A stretch of 64,000 nt of DNA, taken from Sphingomonas_R arantia (GTDB lineage: Bacteria; Pseudomonadota; Alphaproteobacteria; Sphingomonadales; Sphingomonadaceae). The stretch is taken from the NCBI RefSeq assembly GCF_042682045.1, contig NZ_JBHUGS010000002.1, positions 1,054,001 to 1,118,000 on the forward strand, given 5' to 3'. The notes under the pieces are model-generated. The model was not told the origin of the DNA. It saw only the letters and a program-made list of their open reading frames with translations, and made no database searches. Positions 52,700 through 62,563 of this stretch are shown here, piece by piece (within the stretch, counting starts at the first letter, position 1; each line of letters starts with the position of its first letter). The position numbers were made by a program, and so were the translations under genes.

Positions 52700-53740
52700 A
52701 TGATTTTTTCGCGATTGTTCAAGATGATGTCGCACGACATGGCGATCGATTTGGGGACCGCCAACACGGTCGTCTATCTGCGTGGCCGGGGAATCGTCCT
52801 GAACGAACCCTCGGTCGTGGCGATCGAGACGATCAACGGCGTGAAGAAGGTGCGCGCGGTCGGTGACGACGCCAAGATGATGATGGGCAAGACACCCGAC
52901 AGCATCGAGGCGATCCGCCCGATGCGCGACGGCGTGATCGCCGACATCGACGTGGCCGAACAGATGATCAAGCACTTCATCGAAAAGGTGCACGGCAAGA
53001 GCCGCTTCCCGCGCTGGCCGGAAATCGTCATCTGCGTACCGTCGGGGTCCACGAAGGTGGAACGCCGCGCGATCCGCGATGCCGCGTCCAATGCCGGTGC
53101 GTCGCAGGTCTGGCTGATCGAGGAGCCGATGGCCGCCGCGATCGGCGCAGATATGCCCGTCACCGAACCGATCGGTTCGATGGTGGTCGACATCGGCGGC
53201 GGCACGACGGAGGTCGCGGTGCTGTCGCTGCGCGGTCTCGCCTACACCACGTCGGTCCGGGTCGGCGGCGACAAGATGGACGAGGCGATCGCTTCCTACG
53301 TCCGGCGCAACCACAACCTGCTGATCGGCGAGGCCACGGCCGAACGGATCAAAAAGGAAGTCGGCTGCGCGCGGATGCCCGCCGACGGCAAGGGCACGAC
53401 GATCCACATCAAGGGTCGCGACCTCGTCAACGGCGTGCCGAAGGAGATCACGATCACCCAGGCGCAGATCGCCGAGGCGCTGACCGAACCGGTCGCCGCC
53501 ATCGTCGAGGGCGTCCGCATCGCGCTGGAGAACACCGCACCCGAACTGGCGGCCGACATCGTCGACCAGGGTATCGTGCTCACCGGTGGCGGTGCGCTGC
53601 TCCAGGGGATCGACGACGTCCTGCGCGAGGAGACGGGCCTGCCCGTCACGGTGGCGGAGGATCCGCTCACCTGCGTTGCGCTCGGCACCGGTCGAGCGCT
53701 GGAAGACCCGGTCTTCCGGGGCGTTCTGCTCACCGCTTGA
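52700..53740 (+). CDS. mreB: rod shape-determining protein MreB
   Basis: A 346-residue bacterial actin. The phosphate-1 loop is in MAIDLGTANTVVYLRG, phosphate-2 in VVDIGGGTTEVAVLS, and the adenosine motif in GIVLTGGGALLQGI. It assembles into membrane-bound antiparallel filaments that guide cell-wall synthesis. A conserved short amphipathic N-terminus (MIFSRLFKMM) favours the start at 52700; ATG at 52688 is an alternative. It heads the mreBCD-mrdA-rodA operon. Confidence 0.96.
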   Translation: MIFSRLFKMMSHDMAIDLGTANTVVYLRGRGIVLNEPSVVAIETINGVKKVRAVGDDAKMMMGKTPDSIEAIRPMRDGVIADIDVAEQMIKHFIEKVHGKSRFPRWPEIVICVPSGSTKVERRAIRDAASNAGASQVWLIEEPMAAAIGADMPVTEPIGSMVVDIGGGTTEVAVLSLRGLAYTTSVRVGGDKMDEAIASYVRRNHNLLIGEATAERIKKEVGCARMPADGKGTTIHIKGRDLVNGVPKEITITQAQIAEALTEPVAAIVEGVRIALENTAPELAADIVDQGIVLTGGGALLQGIDDVLREETGLPVTVAEDPLTCVALGTGRALEDPVFRGVLLTA

Positions 53741-53754
53741 GGTAGGAAGCCCGG

Positions 53755-54654
53755 ATGGCGCCGCCCAAGCACCGGCGCCCCGGCTTCTCCCGCCGGGCGC
53801 AATATGGTCTGTTCGCCGGCTATGTGATCGCGACGATCGGCGTCGTGATCGCGCTGGCGGCGATCGCGGCGTGGCGGCTCGATCCGACCGGCTTCGCGCT
53901 GGTCCGCGGCGCGGCGCTCGATGCGACCGCGCCGTTCACCGCGGCTGGCGCATCCGTCTCGCGCGGGCTGTCCGGCATGGGGGCCGAGGTCGGCGCCTAC
54001 TGGAACGCCGGCGCGCGCAACCGACAGATGGCGCAGGAGGTGGCCGCGATGCGATCCGCCCTCGTTCAGGCCCGCGCCGCACGGTTCGAGAATGCCCGGC
54101 TGAAACGCCTGCTCAAACTGGCGGACCGCACGCCGGAGACGATCGTCACCACCCGCATCATCGGCAGCACCGCGTCGGGCACCCGCCGCCTCGCCACCAT
54201 CGCGGCCGGGTCGAGCGACGGCGTCCGTCCGGGCCAGCCCGTGCGCAGCGGCGAAGGGCTGGTCGGCCGCATATTCGAAACCGGCCGCGGCGCCGCCCGT
54301 CTGCTGATGCTCACCGACACCGGCAGCACGGTGCCCGTCCGGCTCGCGCGCAACGGCCTGCCCGCGCTCGTCACCGGCAACGGCGACGGCCGGCTCCGCG
54401 TCCGCCCGCTGATCGCCGGGGAAAACCCGTTCCGGCGCGGGGACCTGCTGCTCACCTCCGGCACCGGCGGTCTCTATCCGCCCAACGTGCCCGTCGCGGT
54501 CATCACCGGCGCGGACGCGCTGACGCCGCTTGCGCGCCCGCTCGCCGATCCGGACCGCACCGATTTCGTGCTGGTCCAGGCGATCTACGCGCCCGAGGCC
54601 GCCGCCCCGCCCCCCGGCCTGCCGACCACCGCCGGTACCGCGGGGGCGCCGTGA
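53755..54654 (+). CDS. mreC: rod shape-determining protein MreC
   Basis: A 299-residue single-pass membrane protein: a basic N-terminus, a helix at about 23-43, a coiled coil (about 80-125, MAQEVAAMRSALVQARAARF) and two periplasmic beta barrels with VRPGQPVRSGEGLVGRIFE and DLLLTSGTGGLYPPNVPVAV, the MreC signatures. A short Pro/Ala C-terminal tail follows. MreC bridges MreB/MreD to PBP2. It follows mreB by 14 bp, and its stop overlaps the mreD start (GTGA). Confidence 0.93.
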   Translation: MAPPKHRRPGFSRRAQYGLFAGYVIATIGVVIALAAIAAWRLDPTGFALVRGAALDATAPFTAAGASVSRGLSGMGAEVGAYWNAGARNRQMAQEVAAMRSALVQARAARFENARLKRLLKLADRTPETIVTTRIIGSTASGTRRLATIAAGSSDGVRPGQPVRSGEGLVGRIFETGRGAARLLMLTDTGSTVPVRLARNGLPALVTGNGDGRLRVRPLIAGENPFRRGDLLLTSGTGGLYPPNVPVAVITGADALTPLARPLADPDRTDFVLVQAIYAPEAAAPPPGLPTTAGTAGAP

Positions 54655-55187
54655 TCGGGCGGCAGCCGGCGGGATCGGCGCATCGCGGGGCGCTGATCGA
54701 TGGTCAGGCGCCGAAGGTCTCGCGCTTCGCCCGCGCGGTGCCGCCGATCTCGACCGTGCTGGCGTCGCTGCTCGGCGTCCTGCCGATCGTGACCGACGCG
54801 CCGACGATCCCGCCGTTCGGCCTGCTCACCGTGCTCGGCTGGCGGCTGCTCCGCCCCGAACTGTGGCGCGCCTGGATGGCGCTGCCGCTCGGCCTGGCGG
54901 ACGATCTGCTGACCGGTCAGGTGCCGGGCACCGCGATGGCGACCTGGACGGTCATCTTCCTGATCCTCGACATCGTCGACGAACGCTTCCTGTTCCGTGA
55001 CTATATGCTCGACTGGGCGATTGCCGCGGTCGCGATCTGCCTGGCGATCACCGCCGGCCTGCTGTCGTCGGGCCAGCATATCGCCCAGCTTCCGCTCTTC
55101 ATGCCGCAGATGGCGCTCGCCATCCTCTGCTTCCCGCTCGTCGAACGGATCTGCGCGCGTGTCGACCGCTGGCGGTTGCAGCGATGA
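54651..55187 (+). CDS. mreD: rod shape-determining protein MreD
   Basis: A 178-residue membrane protein with about five helices after a soluble N-terminus of roughly 30 residues. PFGLLTVLGWRLLRPELW and LGLADDLLTGQVPGTAMATW fit MreD. It starts with GTG overlapping the end of mreC and ends in ATGA overlapping mrdA, so translation is coupled on both sides. MreD stabilises the elongasome with MreC; its sequence is poorly conserved, and its position is the strongest evidence. Confidence 0.88.
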   Translation: MIGRQPAGSAHRGALIDGQAPKVSRFARAVPPISTVLASLLGVLPIVTDAPTIPPFGLLTVLGWRLLRPELWRAWMALPLGLADDLLTGQVPGTAMATWTVIFLILDIVDERFLFRDYMLDWAIAAVAICLAITAGLLSSGQHIAQLPLFMPQMALAILCFPLVERICARVDRWRLQR

Positions 55188-57166
55188 GGTGGCGCCGGAC
55201 GCAGCAGCGGACCCCTACCACCGAACATGCGCAGGCGCTGTCCTTCACGCGCCGCGCGCTCGTGCTGGGCGGGGTGCAGGGCGGCATCATGGCGATGCTG
55301 GCGGTCCGGATGGGCTGGCTGTCGATCGCCGAGAACGAGCATTACCGGCTGCTGTCCGAAAGCAACCGCGTCCAGCTTCAGCTCATCCCCCCGCGCCGCG
55401 GCTGGATCGTCGACCGCAACGGCCGGCCGATGGCGATCAACCGCACCGATTTCCGCGTCGACCTGATCCCCGACCAGCTCCGCGACCGCGACCGCGTGCT
55501 GGCCGCGCTGCAACGCATGCTCGGCCTGACCCCGGACGACATGCAGCGGATCACCGAGGAGCTGGAGGACTCACCCGGCTTCCGCCCGGTCCCGGTCGCC
55601 GAGAACCTGCCCTACGAAAAATTCGCCGCCGTCTCCGTCCGGCTGCCCGACATGGCGGGCGTCGCGCCGGCACAGGGCTATTCGCGCTACTATCCGGACG
55701 GCGCGGCCATCGCGCACCTGATCGGCTATGTCGGCGCCGCCTCCGCCAAGGATTATGAGCGCGACCGCAATCCGTTGCTCATCACGCCGGGGTTCAAGAT
55801 CGGCAAGGAGGGCCTCGAACGCTCGATGGAGCCGCTGCTCCGCGGGCTGCCTGGCGCCAAGCGCAACGAGGTGACCGCACGCGGCAAGCTGGTTCGCGAA
55901 CTCACCACCCGGCCCGACACCAACGGTCGCACGCTGAAACTGACCATCGACGCGGGGTTGCAGGCCTATGCCGCACGCCGGCTGGGCAACGAGTCCGGCG
56001 CGGTCGTGGTCGTCGACACCCACACCGGCGACCTGCTGACCATGACGTCGATGCCGGCCTATGATCCCAACAGCTTCACCGACGGCATCAGCCATGCCGA
56101 ATGGGACATGCTGTCGCAGGACGATCACTTGCCGCTCCTGAACAAGACACTCCAGGGCCTCTACCCGCCCGGCTCCACCGTGAAGCCGATCGCGGCGCTG
56201 GCGTTGCAGGAGGCCGGCGTCTCGCCCGCCGAACGGGTCTTCTGCTCGGGCAGCTACCGGCTCGGCAACGGCACCTTCCACTGCCACAAGCGCGGCGGCC
56301 ATGGTCCGCTCGATATGTACGGCGCCATCGCGCAGAGCTGCGACGTCTATTTCTTCACCATGGGCCGGCGGATCGGGATCGACCGGATCGCCACGATGGC
56401 GCGCAAGCTCGGCCTCGGCAGCGAATATCCGTTGCCGTTCAAGTCGCAAAGCTACGGCACGGTGCCCGACACCGCGTGGAAGCTGAAGAAATACGACAAG
56501 GACTGGACGGTCGCCGACACGCTCAACGCCACGATCGGTCAGGGCTATATGCTCGCCAACCCGTTGCAGCTGGCGATGATGGTCGCGCGTATCGCCAGCG
56601 GCCGCGCGCTCATGCCCGCGCTCACGCCAGGTGCGAGGCGAGGGGCCGCTCCGCTCCAGATCGATCCCGAACATCTCGCGGTGGTGCGCCAGGCGATGAG
56701 CAACGTCATCAACCATGGCGGCACCGCGGGGCGCAGCAAGCTGCCGATCCCCGGCATCGAAATGGCGGGCAAGACCGGCACCGCGCAGGTCCGCCGCATC
56801 ACGAAGGCGGATCGTGCCCGCGGCGGCAAGTTCGGCGGCGCCGGCACCGACTGGAAATATCGCGACCACGGCCTGTTCGTCGCCTTCGCGCCCGTCGCCG
56901 CCCCGCGCTATGCGGTCGCGGTCGTGCTGGAACACGGCATCTCGGGCAGCGGCGCCGCAGGCCCCGTCGCACGCGACGTCATGACCTACATCTACGACAA
57001 GCCCAGGGCGGAGAAGATCCTGGCGGTGCTGGAGGAAGGCTGGGGCGGCGATATCGCCACCCGTGCCGCGACGCACGCCGCCGAATGGCGCGCCGCCCGT
57101 GCCGCGAAGGAGGCACCGCCCTCCACCCCCGCCCCGCCCCCTCCTCCACCGGGTCCCGTCGAATGA
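55184..57166 (+). CDS. mrdA: penicillin-binding protein 2
   Basis: A 660-residue class B PBP, the transpeptidase of cell elongation. It has a short cytoplasmic part, one membrane helix (about 25-47), a pedestal domain and a transpeptidase domain with SxxK at Ser331-Lys334 (YPPGSTVKPI), SxN in QSCDVY (Ser and Cys in place of SxN/D) and KTGTAQ. PPRRGWIVDRNGRPMAINR is the conserved entry of the pedestal. A Pro-rich tail follows the catalytic domain. Coupled by overlap to mreD and rodA. Confidence 0.95.
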   Translation: MRWRRTQQRTPTTEHAQALSFTRRALVLGGVQGGIMAMLAVRMGWLSIAENEHYRLLSESNRVQLQLIPPRRGWIVDRNGRPMAINRTDFRVDLIPDQLRDRDRVLAALQRMLGLTPDDMQRITEELEDSPGFRPVPVAENLPYEKFAAVSVRLPDMAGVAPAQGYSRYYPDGAAIAHLIGYVGAASAKDYERDRNPLLITPGFKIGKEGLERSMEPLLRGLPGAKRNEVTARGKLVRELTTRPDTNGRTLKLTIDAGLQAYAARRLGNESGAVVVVDTHTGDLLTMTSMPAYDPNSFTDGISHAEWDMLSQDDHLPLLNKTLQGLYPPGSTVKPIAALALQEAGVSPAERVFCSGSYRLGNGTFHCHKRGGHGPLDMYGAIAQSCDVYFFTMGRRIGIDRIATMARKLGLGSEYPLPFKSQSYGTVPDTAWKLKKYDKDWTVADTLNATIGQGYMLANPLQLAMMVARIASGRALMPALTPGARRGAAPLQIDPEHLAVVRQAMSNVINHGGTAGRSKLPIPGIEMAGKTGTAQVRRITKADRARGGKFGGAGTDWKYRDHGLFVAFAPVAAPRYAVAVVLEHGISGSGAAGPVARDVMTYIYDKPRAEKILAVLEEGWGGDIATRAATHAAEWRAARAAKEAPPSTPAPPPPPPGPVE

Positions 57167-58266
57167 ACCGCGACAGCGTCGTCCCCGCCCCGCTCGCCGA
57201 CCTGCCGTGGCGGGTCATCCTGCTCGTCGTCGGGATCGCCGGCTTCGGTCTCGTCGTGCTCTATTCCGCGGCGGGCGGCTCGCTGCGGCCCTGGGCACAG
57301 TCGCAGGGGATCAAGCTCGTCCTGTTCCTCGGCCTATCGCTCGTCGTGTCGCGTGTGCGGGAGGAACAGCTGAAGGCCGCCGCCTTCCCGATCTACGTCG
57401 TCCTCGTCACATTGCTGTTCGCCGTGGAGATCTTCGGTTTCGTCCGCGGCGGCAGCCAGCGCTGGCTCGACCTCGGCCTGATCCGCCTGCAACCCTCCGA
57501 ACTGATGAAACCCGCCATCGTGCTCGCGGTCGCGCGGTTCTACGATCTGCTCCCCTCGGGCGAGATCCGCCGGCTGAACGCGCTCTGGCCGACCGCGCTG
57601 ATCATCGGCGTCCCGTTCGTCCTCGTCATGCTGCAACCCGATCTCGGCACCGCGACGATGATCCTGGCGGGCGGCGTCACCGTCGCATTCCTCGCCGGCA
57701 TCCCGATCCGGCTGTTCGTCGGGGCCGGCGTCGCCCTGACCTGCGCGCTCCCCGTCGTGTTCGCCTCGATGCACGATTATCAGCGAAACCGCGTGCTGAT
57801 CTTCCTCAACCCCGAAAGCGACCCGCTCGGCACCGGCTATCACATCAGCCAGTCGAAGATCGCGATCGGTTCGGGCGGCATCTTCGGCAAGGGGTTCCTC
57901 GCGGGCACACAGAGCCATCTCGACTATCTGCCCGAGGGCCACACCGATTTCGTGTTCGCCACCATGGCGGAGGAATGGGGCCTGGTCGGCGGCTGCCTGC
58001 TGATGCTCGGTTTCTTCCTGGTCGTGCGCTGGGGCCTCAACGTCGGCCTGCGCGGCCGCACGCGCTTTGCCCGGCTGTCCGCCGCGGGGCTGGCGACGAC
58101 GATCTTCTTCTACGTCGCGATCAATCTCATGATGGTCATGGGCCTCGCCCCCGTCGTTGGCATCCCGCTCCCGCTCGTGTCGTTCGGCGGCTCCGCGATG
58201 ATGACGGTAATGCTCTGTTTCGGCATGCTGATGGCGCTCGATCGCGCACAAAGGCGATCGCGCTGA
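57163..58266 (+). CDS. rodA: rod shape-determining protein RodA (SEDS glycosyltransferase)
   Basis: A 367-residue SEDS membrane protein with ten helices, the peptidoglycan polymerase of the elongasome that acts with PBP2. GSQRWLDLGLIRLQPSELMK and MLQPDLGTATMILAGG are family signatures, and GTGYHISQSKIAIGSGGIFGK and LPEGHTDFVFATMAEEWG surround the catalytic loop. IPLPLVSFGGSAM is the last conserved motif. Last gene of the operon, 78 bp before tRNA-Lys. Confidence 0.95.
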   Translation: MNRDSVVPAPLADLPWRVILLVVGIAGFGLVVLYSAAGGSLRPWAQSQGIKLVLFLGLSLVVSRVREEQLKAAAFPIYVVLVTLLFAVEIFGFVRGGSQRWLDLGLIRLQPSELMKPAIVLAVARFYDLLPSGEIRRLNALWPTALIIGVPFVLVMLQPDLGTATMILAGGVTVAFLAGIPIRLFVGAGVALTCALPVVFASMHDYQRNRVLIFLNPESDPLGTGYHISQSKIAIGSGGIFGKGFLAGTQSHLDYLPEGHTDFVFATMAEEWGLVGGCLLMLGFFLVVRWGLNVGLRGRTRFARLSAAGLATTIFFYVAINLMMVMGLAPVVGIPLPLVSFGGSAMMTVMLCFGMLMALDRAQRRSR

Positions 58267-58344
58267 TTAACCGCTTGCAGGGACACCGACCCTTTGCTAA
58301 TCGGCACCCCGCAGCAAGGACGACCCCCGGGTCGCCGCCGCTCC

Positions 58345-58420
<76 letters not shown>

Positions 58421-58445
58421 TTTATTCGTAATTCCAATTAGATCA

Positions 58446-58468
58446 CACGGTGTCATCCAGACACCGTG
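58446..58468. terminator. hairpin downstream of tRNA-Lys
   Basis: CACGGTGTC-ATCCA-GACACCGTG, a perfect 9-bp stem 25 bp after the tRNA. Only a weak T-rich tail follows, so it may work as a terminator or a processing barrier. It lies between tRNA-Lys and the convergent P-type ATPase gene. Confidence 0.5.
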
Positions 58469-58558
58469 CGTTCTATTGTTCGGACGACGTACCGACGCAA
58501 AACTGTCCTCAGAGTTCACCGTCAGCCTATCGCTCTTGGGGACGCACCGTCCGCGCGA

Positions 58559-61186
58559 TCAGCCGGGACGGGCAAGCCGCTGCCATCGCGCCACGATCTG
58601 CTTGGTCACTTCGGTCACGACGATCGTCGTGACGGTCGCACCGAGGCAAAACCACAACGTGTCGGCGACGACCGGCGACGTGCCGAGGATCTTGCCCAGC
58701 GGCGGCCAGAACATCGCGACCAGCTGCAACCCGACCGCCACGCCGATGCCCAGCAGCAACCAGGGATTGGACATGATCGGCTCGCGGAAGATCGACCGCC
58801 GCTCGCTCCGCATGCACAGCACATAGACGTTCTGAAACAGCACGGTCATCAGCAGCACCGCGTTCTGGATCTCGTCCAGCGGATGCCCGTCGCGGCGCAG
58901 CGAATAGACGAGGAACAGCGCGAACCCCGTCATTACTAGAGCCGGCGGGATCATCAGCGCGATCGCGCTGCGGTCCAGGATCGGTTCGTCCGGCCGGCGC
59001 GGCGGCTGGCGCAGCTCGTCGCCCTCGCCGCGGCCGAAGCCCAGCATCACGTCCTGCGCCCCGTTGGTGACCAGGTTCAGCCACAACAGCTGCACCGCGG
59101 TCAGCGGCATCGGCAGGCCCAGCGCCACCGCGCCGATGAACATGCCGATCTCCGCCATGCCGGTCGCCAGCAGGATGATGACGATCCGCCGGACATTGGC
59201 ATAGGTCACGCGGCCTTCCTCGACCCCCGCCACGATCGACGCGAAATTATCGTCCGCCAGCACAAGGTCGGCCGCCCCGCGCGCGACGTCGGTCCCGGCG
59301 ACGCCCATCGCGACGCCGATATGCGCGGCCTGCAACGCCGGCGCGTCGTTCACCCCGTCGCCGGTCACCGCGACCAGTTCGCCGCTCGCCGCCAGGATCT
59401 GCACGATCTCCAGCTTCTGCACCGGCTCGATCCGCGCGAACACACGGCCGGCCAGCACCAGCTTGGCCAGCGCCTCCGGCCGGTCGGTCAGCGCCGTCAT
59501 CTGCGTCCCCGTCACCACCTGATCCGCCTGCGCGTCCAGCCCCAGGCCACGCGCGATCGTCAGCGCGGTGCCCGGATGGTCGCCCGTCACCATCCGCACG
59601 CCGATCCCGGCCTCCGCGCACTGCGCGATCGCGGCGGGCACTTCGGGACGGACCGGATCGATCAGCCCGATCCAGCCCAGGAAGGTCAGCCCACGCGGCG
59701 CCTGCGCATCGACCGTCTTCAACCCGTCGGACGCCGCGACGGCGATGATCCGGTATCCGTCCTCCGCCATCGCATTGGCCTGCGCGATGATCGCCGCATC
59801 GACCGGCAGGCTCATCGGCCGGACCACTTCGGGCGCACCCTTGGCGAACACCCGCACGCCCCGCGCTTCGTCGATCGCGACGGTCGAGAATTTCCGCGCC
59901 GGCTCGTAGGGCAGCGCCGCAACGCGCACGACCGCATGCAGCGCCGCCAGATCCGCGCCGCCCTCCGCCGCGAAACCCAGCAGCGCGACGTCGACCGTAT
60001 CGCCGACCGGCACGCCGTCGGGACCGATCGCCGCTTCGTTGCACAACGCCGCGGCATGGCGGATCGCGGACAACGCATCGCCGTGCGCGGCCCAGTCAAC
60101 GCGGTCCAGCACCGTCCCGTCGGCCAGCAGCACCCGCTCGACCGACAGGATGTTGCGGGTCAGCGTCCCCGTCTTGTCGCTCGCGATGATCGTGCAGGCG
60201 CCCAGCCCTTCCACCGCGGGCAGCGACCGGACGATGACCTTGCGCGCCGCCATCCGCCGCGTCCCCGCGGCCAGCGCGACGGTCACCGCGATCGACAACC
60301 CCTCGGGGATCGCCGACACCGCCAGTGCCACCGCCAGCAGCAGGATCTCGTCCCCCGGCCGCCCCTGCACCATCAGGATCAGCGCGAACGGCACGATCAG
60401 CGCGATCGTCGCGATGCTGATCTGCCGCGCCAGCCGGTCGAGCCGCCGGACCAGCGGCGGCGGCGTGGCCGCGGTGCCGCGCAACGACGCATCGATCGCG
60501 CCCAGCGCGGTGTCGCCCCCGGTCGCCACCACGATGCCGACCGCGCGGCCCTGCTCCACCATCGTACCGGCCAGCACCATCGTCGTCCGGTCGCCGGGGG
60601 TCGCGCCTTCCTCGACGGTCGCGGTTTCGTCCTTCTCGACCGCGACGGACTCCCCGCTGAACGTCGATTGGTCGACACGCAACGCGGCGCTCGACGACAG
60701 CCGCATGTCGGCGGGAACCGCCATGCCGCTTTCCAGCATCACGACGTCGCCCACCACGATGTCGCGCGCATCGACCACGGACACCGCCCCGCCGCGCCGC
60801 ACGGTCGCACTATGGCCGATCATGTCGCGCAACGCCGCCAGGCTGCCCGCCGCCTTGCCCTCCTGAAACGTGCCGATCAGCGCGTTGACGATCAGCACGA
60901 CGCCGATGAACCCCGCATCGGTCCGGTGGCCCAGGCTCAGCGACACCGCCGCCGCGGCGATCAGCAGGTAGATCAGCGGACTGTTGAATTGCCGCAGGAA
61001 CAGCAGGAACAACGATGGCACGGGCGGCGGCGCCAGTTCGTTCGGTCCGTCCCGCACCAGCCGCGCGGCGGCCTCCTTCGGCCGCAACCCGGCGTCGCCG
61101 GTCTCCAGCCGCGCGGCGACGTCACGGCTCGGCATCGCATGCCACGCCACCGTCGCGGCCGGGTCGATCGTCAGGTCGGCGATCAT
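58559..61186 (-). CDS. P-type cation ATPase (P2A, Ca2+-ATPase-like)
   Basis: An 875-residue ion pump. Cation-ATPase N domain at 15-60; TFSGES (actuator loop, about 174-179); AIPEGL in helix 4, the P2A signature of calcium-type pumps; phosphorylated Asp336 in DKTGTLT; VTGDGVNDAPAL hinge; and a C-terminal six-helix domain. P2-type Asn and Asp ligands follow in LLWLNLVTNGAQDVML. Calcium or manganese export is likely, but ion specificity needs more than sequence motifs. Stop lies 90 bp after the tRNA-Lys hairpin; the start overlaps the L,D-transpeptidase stop by 4 bp. Confidence 0.9.
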   Translation of the reverse strand: MIADLTIDPAATVAWHAMPSRDVAARLETGDAGLRPKEAAARLVRDGPNELAPPPVPSLFLLFLRQFNSPLIYLLIAAAAVSLSLGHRTDAGFIGVVLIVNALIGTFQEGKAAGSLAALRDMIGHSATVRRGGAVSVVDARDIVVGDVVMLESGMAVPADMRLSSSAALRVDQSTFSGESVAVEKDETATVEEGATPGDRTTMVLAGTMVEQGRAVGIVVATGGDTALGAIDASLRGTAATPPPLVRRLDRLARQISIATIALIVPFALILMVQGRPGDEILLLAVALAVSAIPEGLSIAVTVALAAGTRRMAARKVIVRSLPAVEGLGACTIIASDKTGTLTRNILSVERVLLADGTVLDRVDWAAHGDALSAIRHAAALCNEAAIGPDGVPVGDTVDVALLGFAAEGGADLAALHAVVRVAALPYEPARKFSTVAIDEARGVRVFAKGAPEVVRPMSLPVDAAIIAQANAMAEDGYRIIAVAASDGLKTVDAQAPRGLTFLGWIGLIDPVRPEVPAAIAQCAEAGIGVRMVTGDHPGTALTIARGLGLDAQADQVVTGTQMTALTDRPEALAKLVLAGRVFARIEPVQKLEIVQILAASGELVAVTGDGVNDAPALQAAHIGVAMGVAGTDVARGAADLVLADDNFASIVAGVEEGRVTYANVRRIVIILLATGMAEIGMFIGAVALGLPMPLTAVQLLWLNLVTNGAQDVMLGFGRGEGDELRQPPRRPDEPILDRSAIALMIPPALVMTGFALFLVYSLRRDGHPLDEIQNAVLLMTVLFQNVYVLCMRSERRSIFREPIMSNPWLLLGIGVAVGLQLVAMFWPPLGKILGTSPVVADTLWFCLGATVTTIVVTEVTKQIVARWQRLARPG

Positions 61187-62184
61187 CGTGCGTCGGTTTC
61201 GATAATCGTCACCGGCGTGCCCGTGCCCGCACTCGCCAGCGTCTCACGCGTCACCAACAACGTGGCGCCCGGCGTCAGCACGGTCGCCAGCGCCGCGCGG
61301 AACCCCTCCGGCAAGCGGCCCTTCGCGCGGTCCGCGGCACTCAGCTCCCCGGTCCGCGTCTCACCAGGCAACGGCAGGCGCAGCCAATGCTCGCCGTCTG
61401 CGTCCACCGCCTGCAACGTGAAGGCCGCGGTCCGATCGACCGGCGTATCGAGCACGATCGCGCTCGATCCGATCTCGATCCCGTTGCGCAACACGACCAC
61501 CCGGCTGTCGCGCCCGCTGACCACGATCGACACCGGCCCCGTCGGCGACAGCGCCGGGTTCCAGGCGAACGCTCCGTCAGACCGCGGTGCCGCGACGCCG
61601 CGCTTCAACATGCCGGGCGTCGGCACCACCACCGGCACCAGCGCGTCCTGTGTGATGACCACCGTGATCCCCATCCGCGTGATCCCGAACAGCGCCTTGG
61701 CGAACGCCAGCGGCATCCGGATGCAGCCATGCGACGCGGGATAGCCCGGCAGGTTGCCCGCATGCATCGCGATCCCGCCCCAGGTCAGCCGCTGCATGAA
61801 CGGCATCGCGGCGTCCTTGTAGAGGTTGGACACATGGTCCGCGTCCTTTTGCAGCACCGTGAAGACGCCGGTCGGCGTGGCGAACCCCTCCGTGCCGGTC
61901 GACACCGTCGAAACGCCGATCGCCACGCCGTTGCGATATGCATAGGCCTTCTGCGTCTTCAGGCTGACGATGATCGTGACCGGCCCGGCGGGCGCGATCT
62001 CCGGTGCCCAGAGAAACTCGCCGGGCTTCAGCTGCTCGATCCGGCCATCGGCGGCGGCGACCGGCAGGGTCTGCGCGGCCGTCACGCCCGGAAACGCCGT
62101 CGCCATCAGCAACGACAGGGCAATCCCGCGGGTCGCGCGGCCCCAATCGCGGGCCGGGGCGGCGTTCATATGATCGATCGTCAT
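61183..62184 (-). CDS. L,D-transpeptidase (YkuD family)
   Basis: An exported protein of about 333 residues. The signal-like segment ALSLLMATAFPGVTAAQ ends near residue 38. The YkuD domain (about 60-190) has the active-site motif HAGNLPGYPASHGCIRMP, with the Cys nucleophile and the preceding His and Gly. The C-terminal 150 residues form a second, non-catalytic beta domain. It cross-links peptidoglycan stem peptides or anchors proteins to them. Start at 62184 or 62169; neither has a strong ribosome site. It overlaps the P-type ATPase downstream and is probably co-transcribed. Confidence 0.87.
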   Translation of the reverse strand: MTIDHMNAAPARDWGRATRGIALSLLMATAFPGVTAAQTLPVAAADGRIEQLKPGEFLWAPEIAPAGPVTIIVSLKTQKAYAYRNGVAIGVSTVSTGTEGFATPTGVFTVLQKDADHVSNLYKDAAMPFMQRLTWGGIAMHAGNLPGYPASHGCIRMPLAFAKALFGITRMGITVVITQDALVPVVVPTPGMLKRGVAAPRSDGAFAWNPALSPTGPVSIVVSGRDSRVVVLRNGIEIGSSAIVLDTPVDRTAAFTLQAVDADGEHWLRLPLPGETRTGELSAADRAKGRLPEGFRAALATVLTPGATLLVTRETLASAGTGTPVTIIETDAR

Positions 62185-62208
62185 GGCTGTTCGTGTCCGG
62201 TCCTGCCG

Positions 62209-62229
62209 GTCGGGCTGCGTCAGCCCGAC
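62209..62229. other. hairpin in the 5' leader of the L,D-transpeptidase gene
   Basis: GTCGGGCTG-CGT-CAGCCCGAC, a perfect 9-bp stem 25 bp upstream of the start codon on the minus strand. A second overlapping palindrome, CCCGACGGTCGGG, lies next to it, so two structures could compete. Whether it regulates translation is unknown. Confidence 0.4.
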
Positions 62230-62393
62230 GGTCGGGAAAAAGAGGTCGGACAAGGGCGTAACGGATGGGCCGCCCCGCTATCAGTATCGGGAACTACGCA
62301 GGCGTTCGCCGCCGCCCCGAACGCGATCCGCCCGGCACGCCTGTCCTGCGCCCCGGGCACGCGGGTTGGTTAATCGCGCGAACACCAAAATCA

Positions 62394-62407
62394 CTGATCC
62401 AAATCAA
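62394..62407. promoter_or_regulatory. FNR/FixK-type box
   Basis: CTGAT-CCAA-ATCAA differs from the FNR consensus TTGAT-N4-ATCAA by one base. It lies 157 bp before the Crp/Fnr gene and 210 bp before the divergent L,D-transpeptidase, in a 379-bp intergenic region (62185-62563) with no other convincing feature except the leader hairpin. Confidence 0.6.
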
Positions 62408-62563
62408 AGACACGACCGCCCATCTGGCACAACAAACGATTACGGATCGGTTTTTACTTATATCATTCGCAAATCAAATCGCAGCATAGTGTTTGAAAAT
62501 CGGGTTTGGCATGTATCGCTCGAAAACCATGGCCACTCGCACCTCAAACACAGAATAGATGTC

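Noticed and set aside
59321..61744. An 807-codon plus-strand frame across the P-type ATPase and L,D-transpeptidase
   Set aside because: Shadow frame that spans two unrelated genes; its sequence has no recognisable fold.
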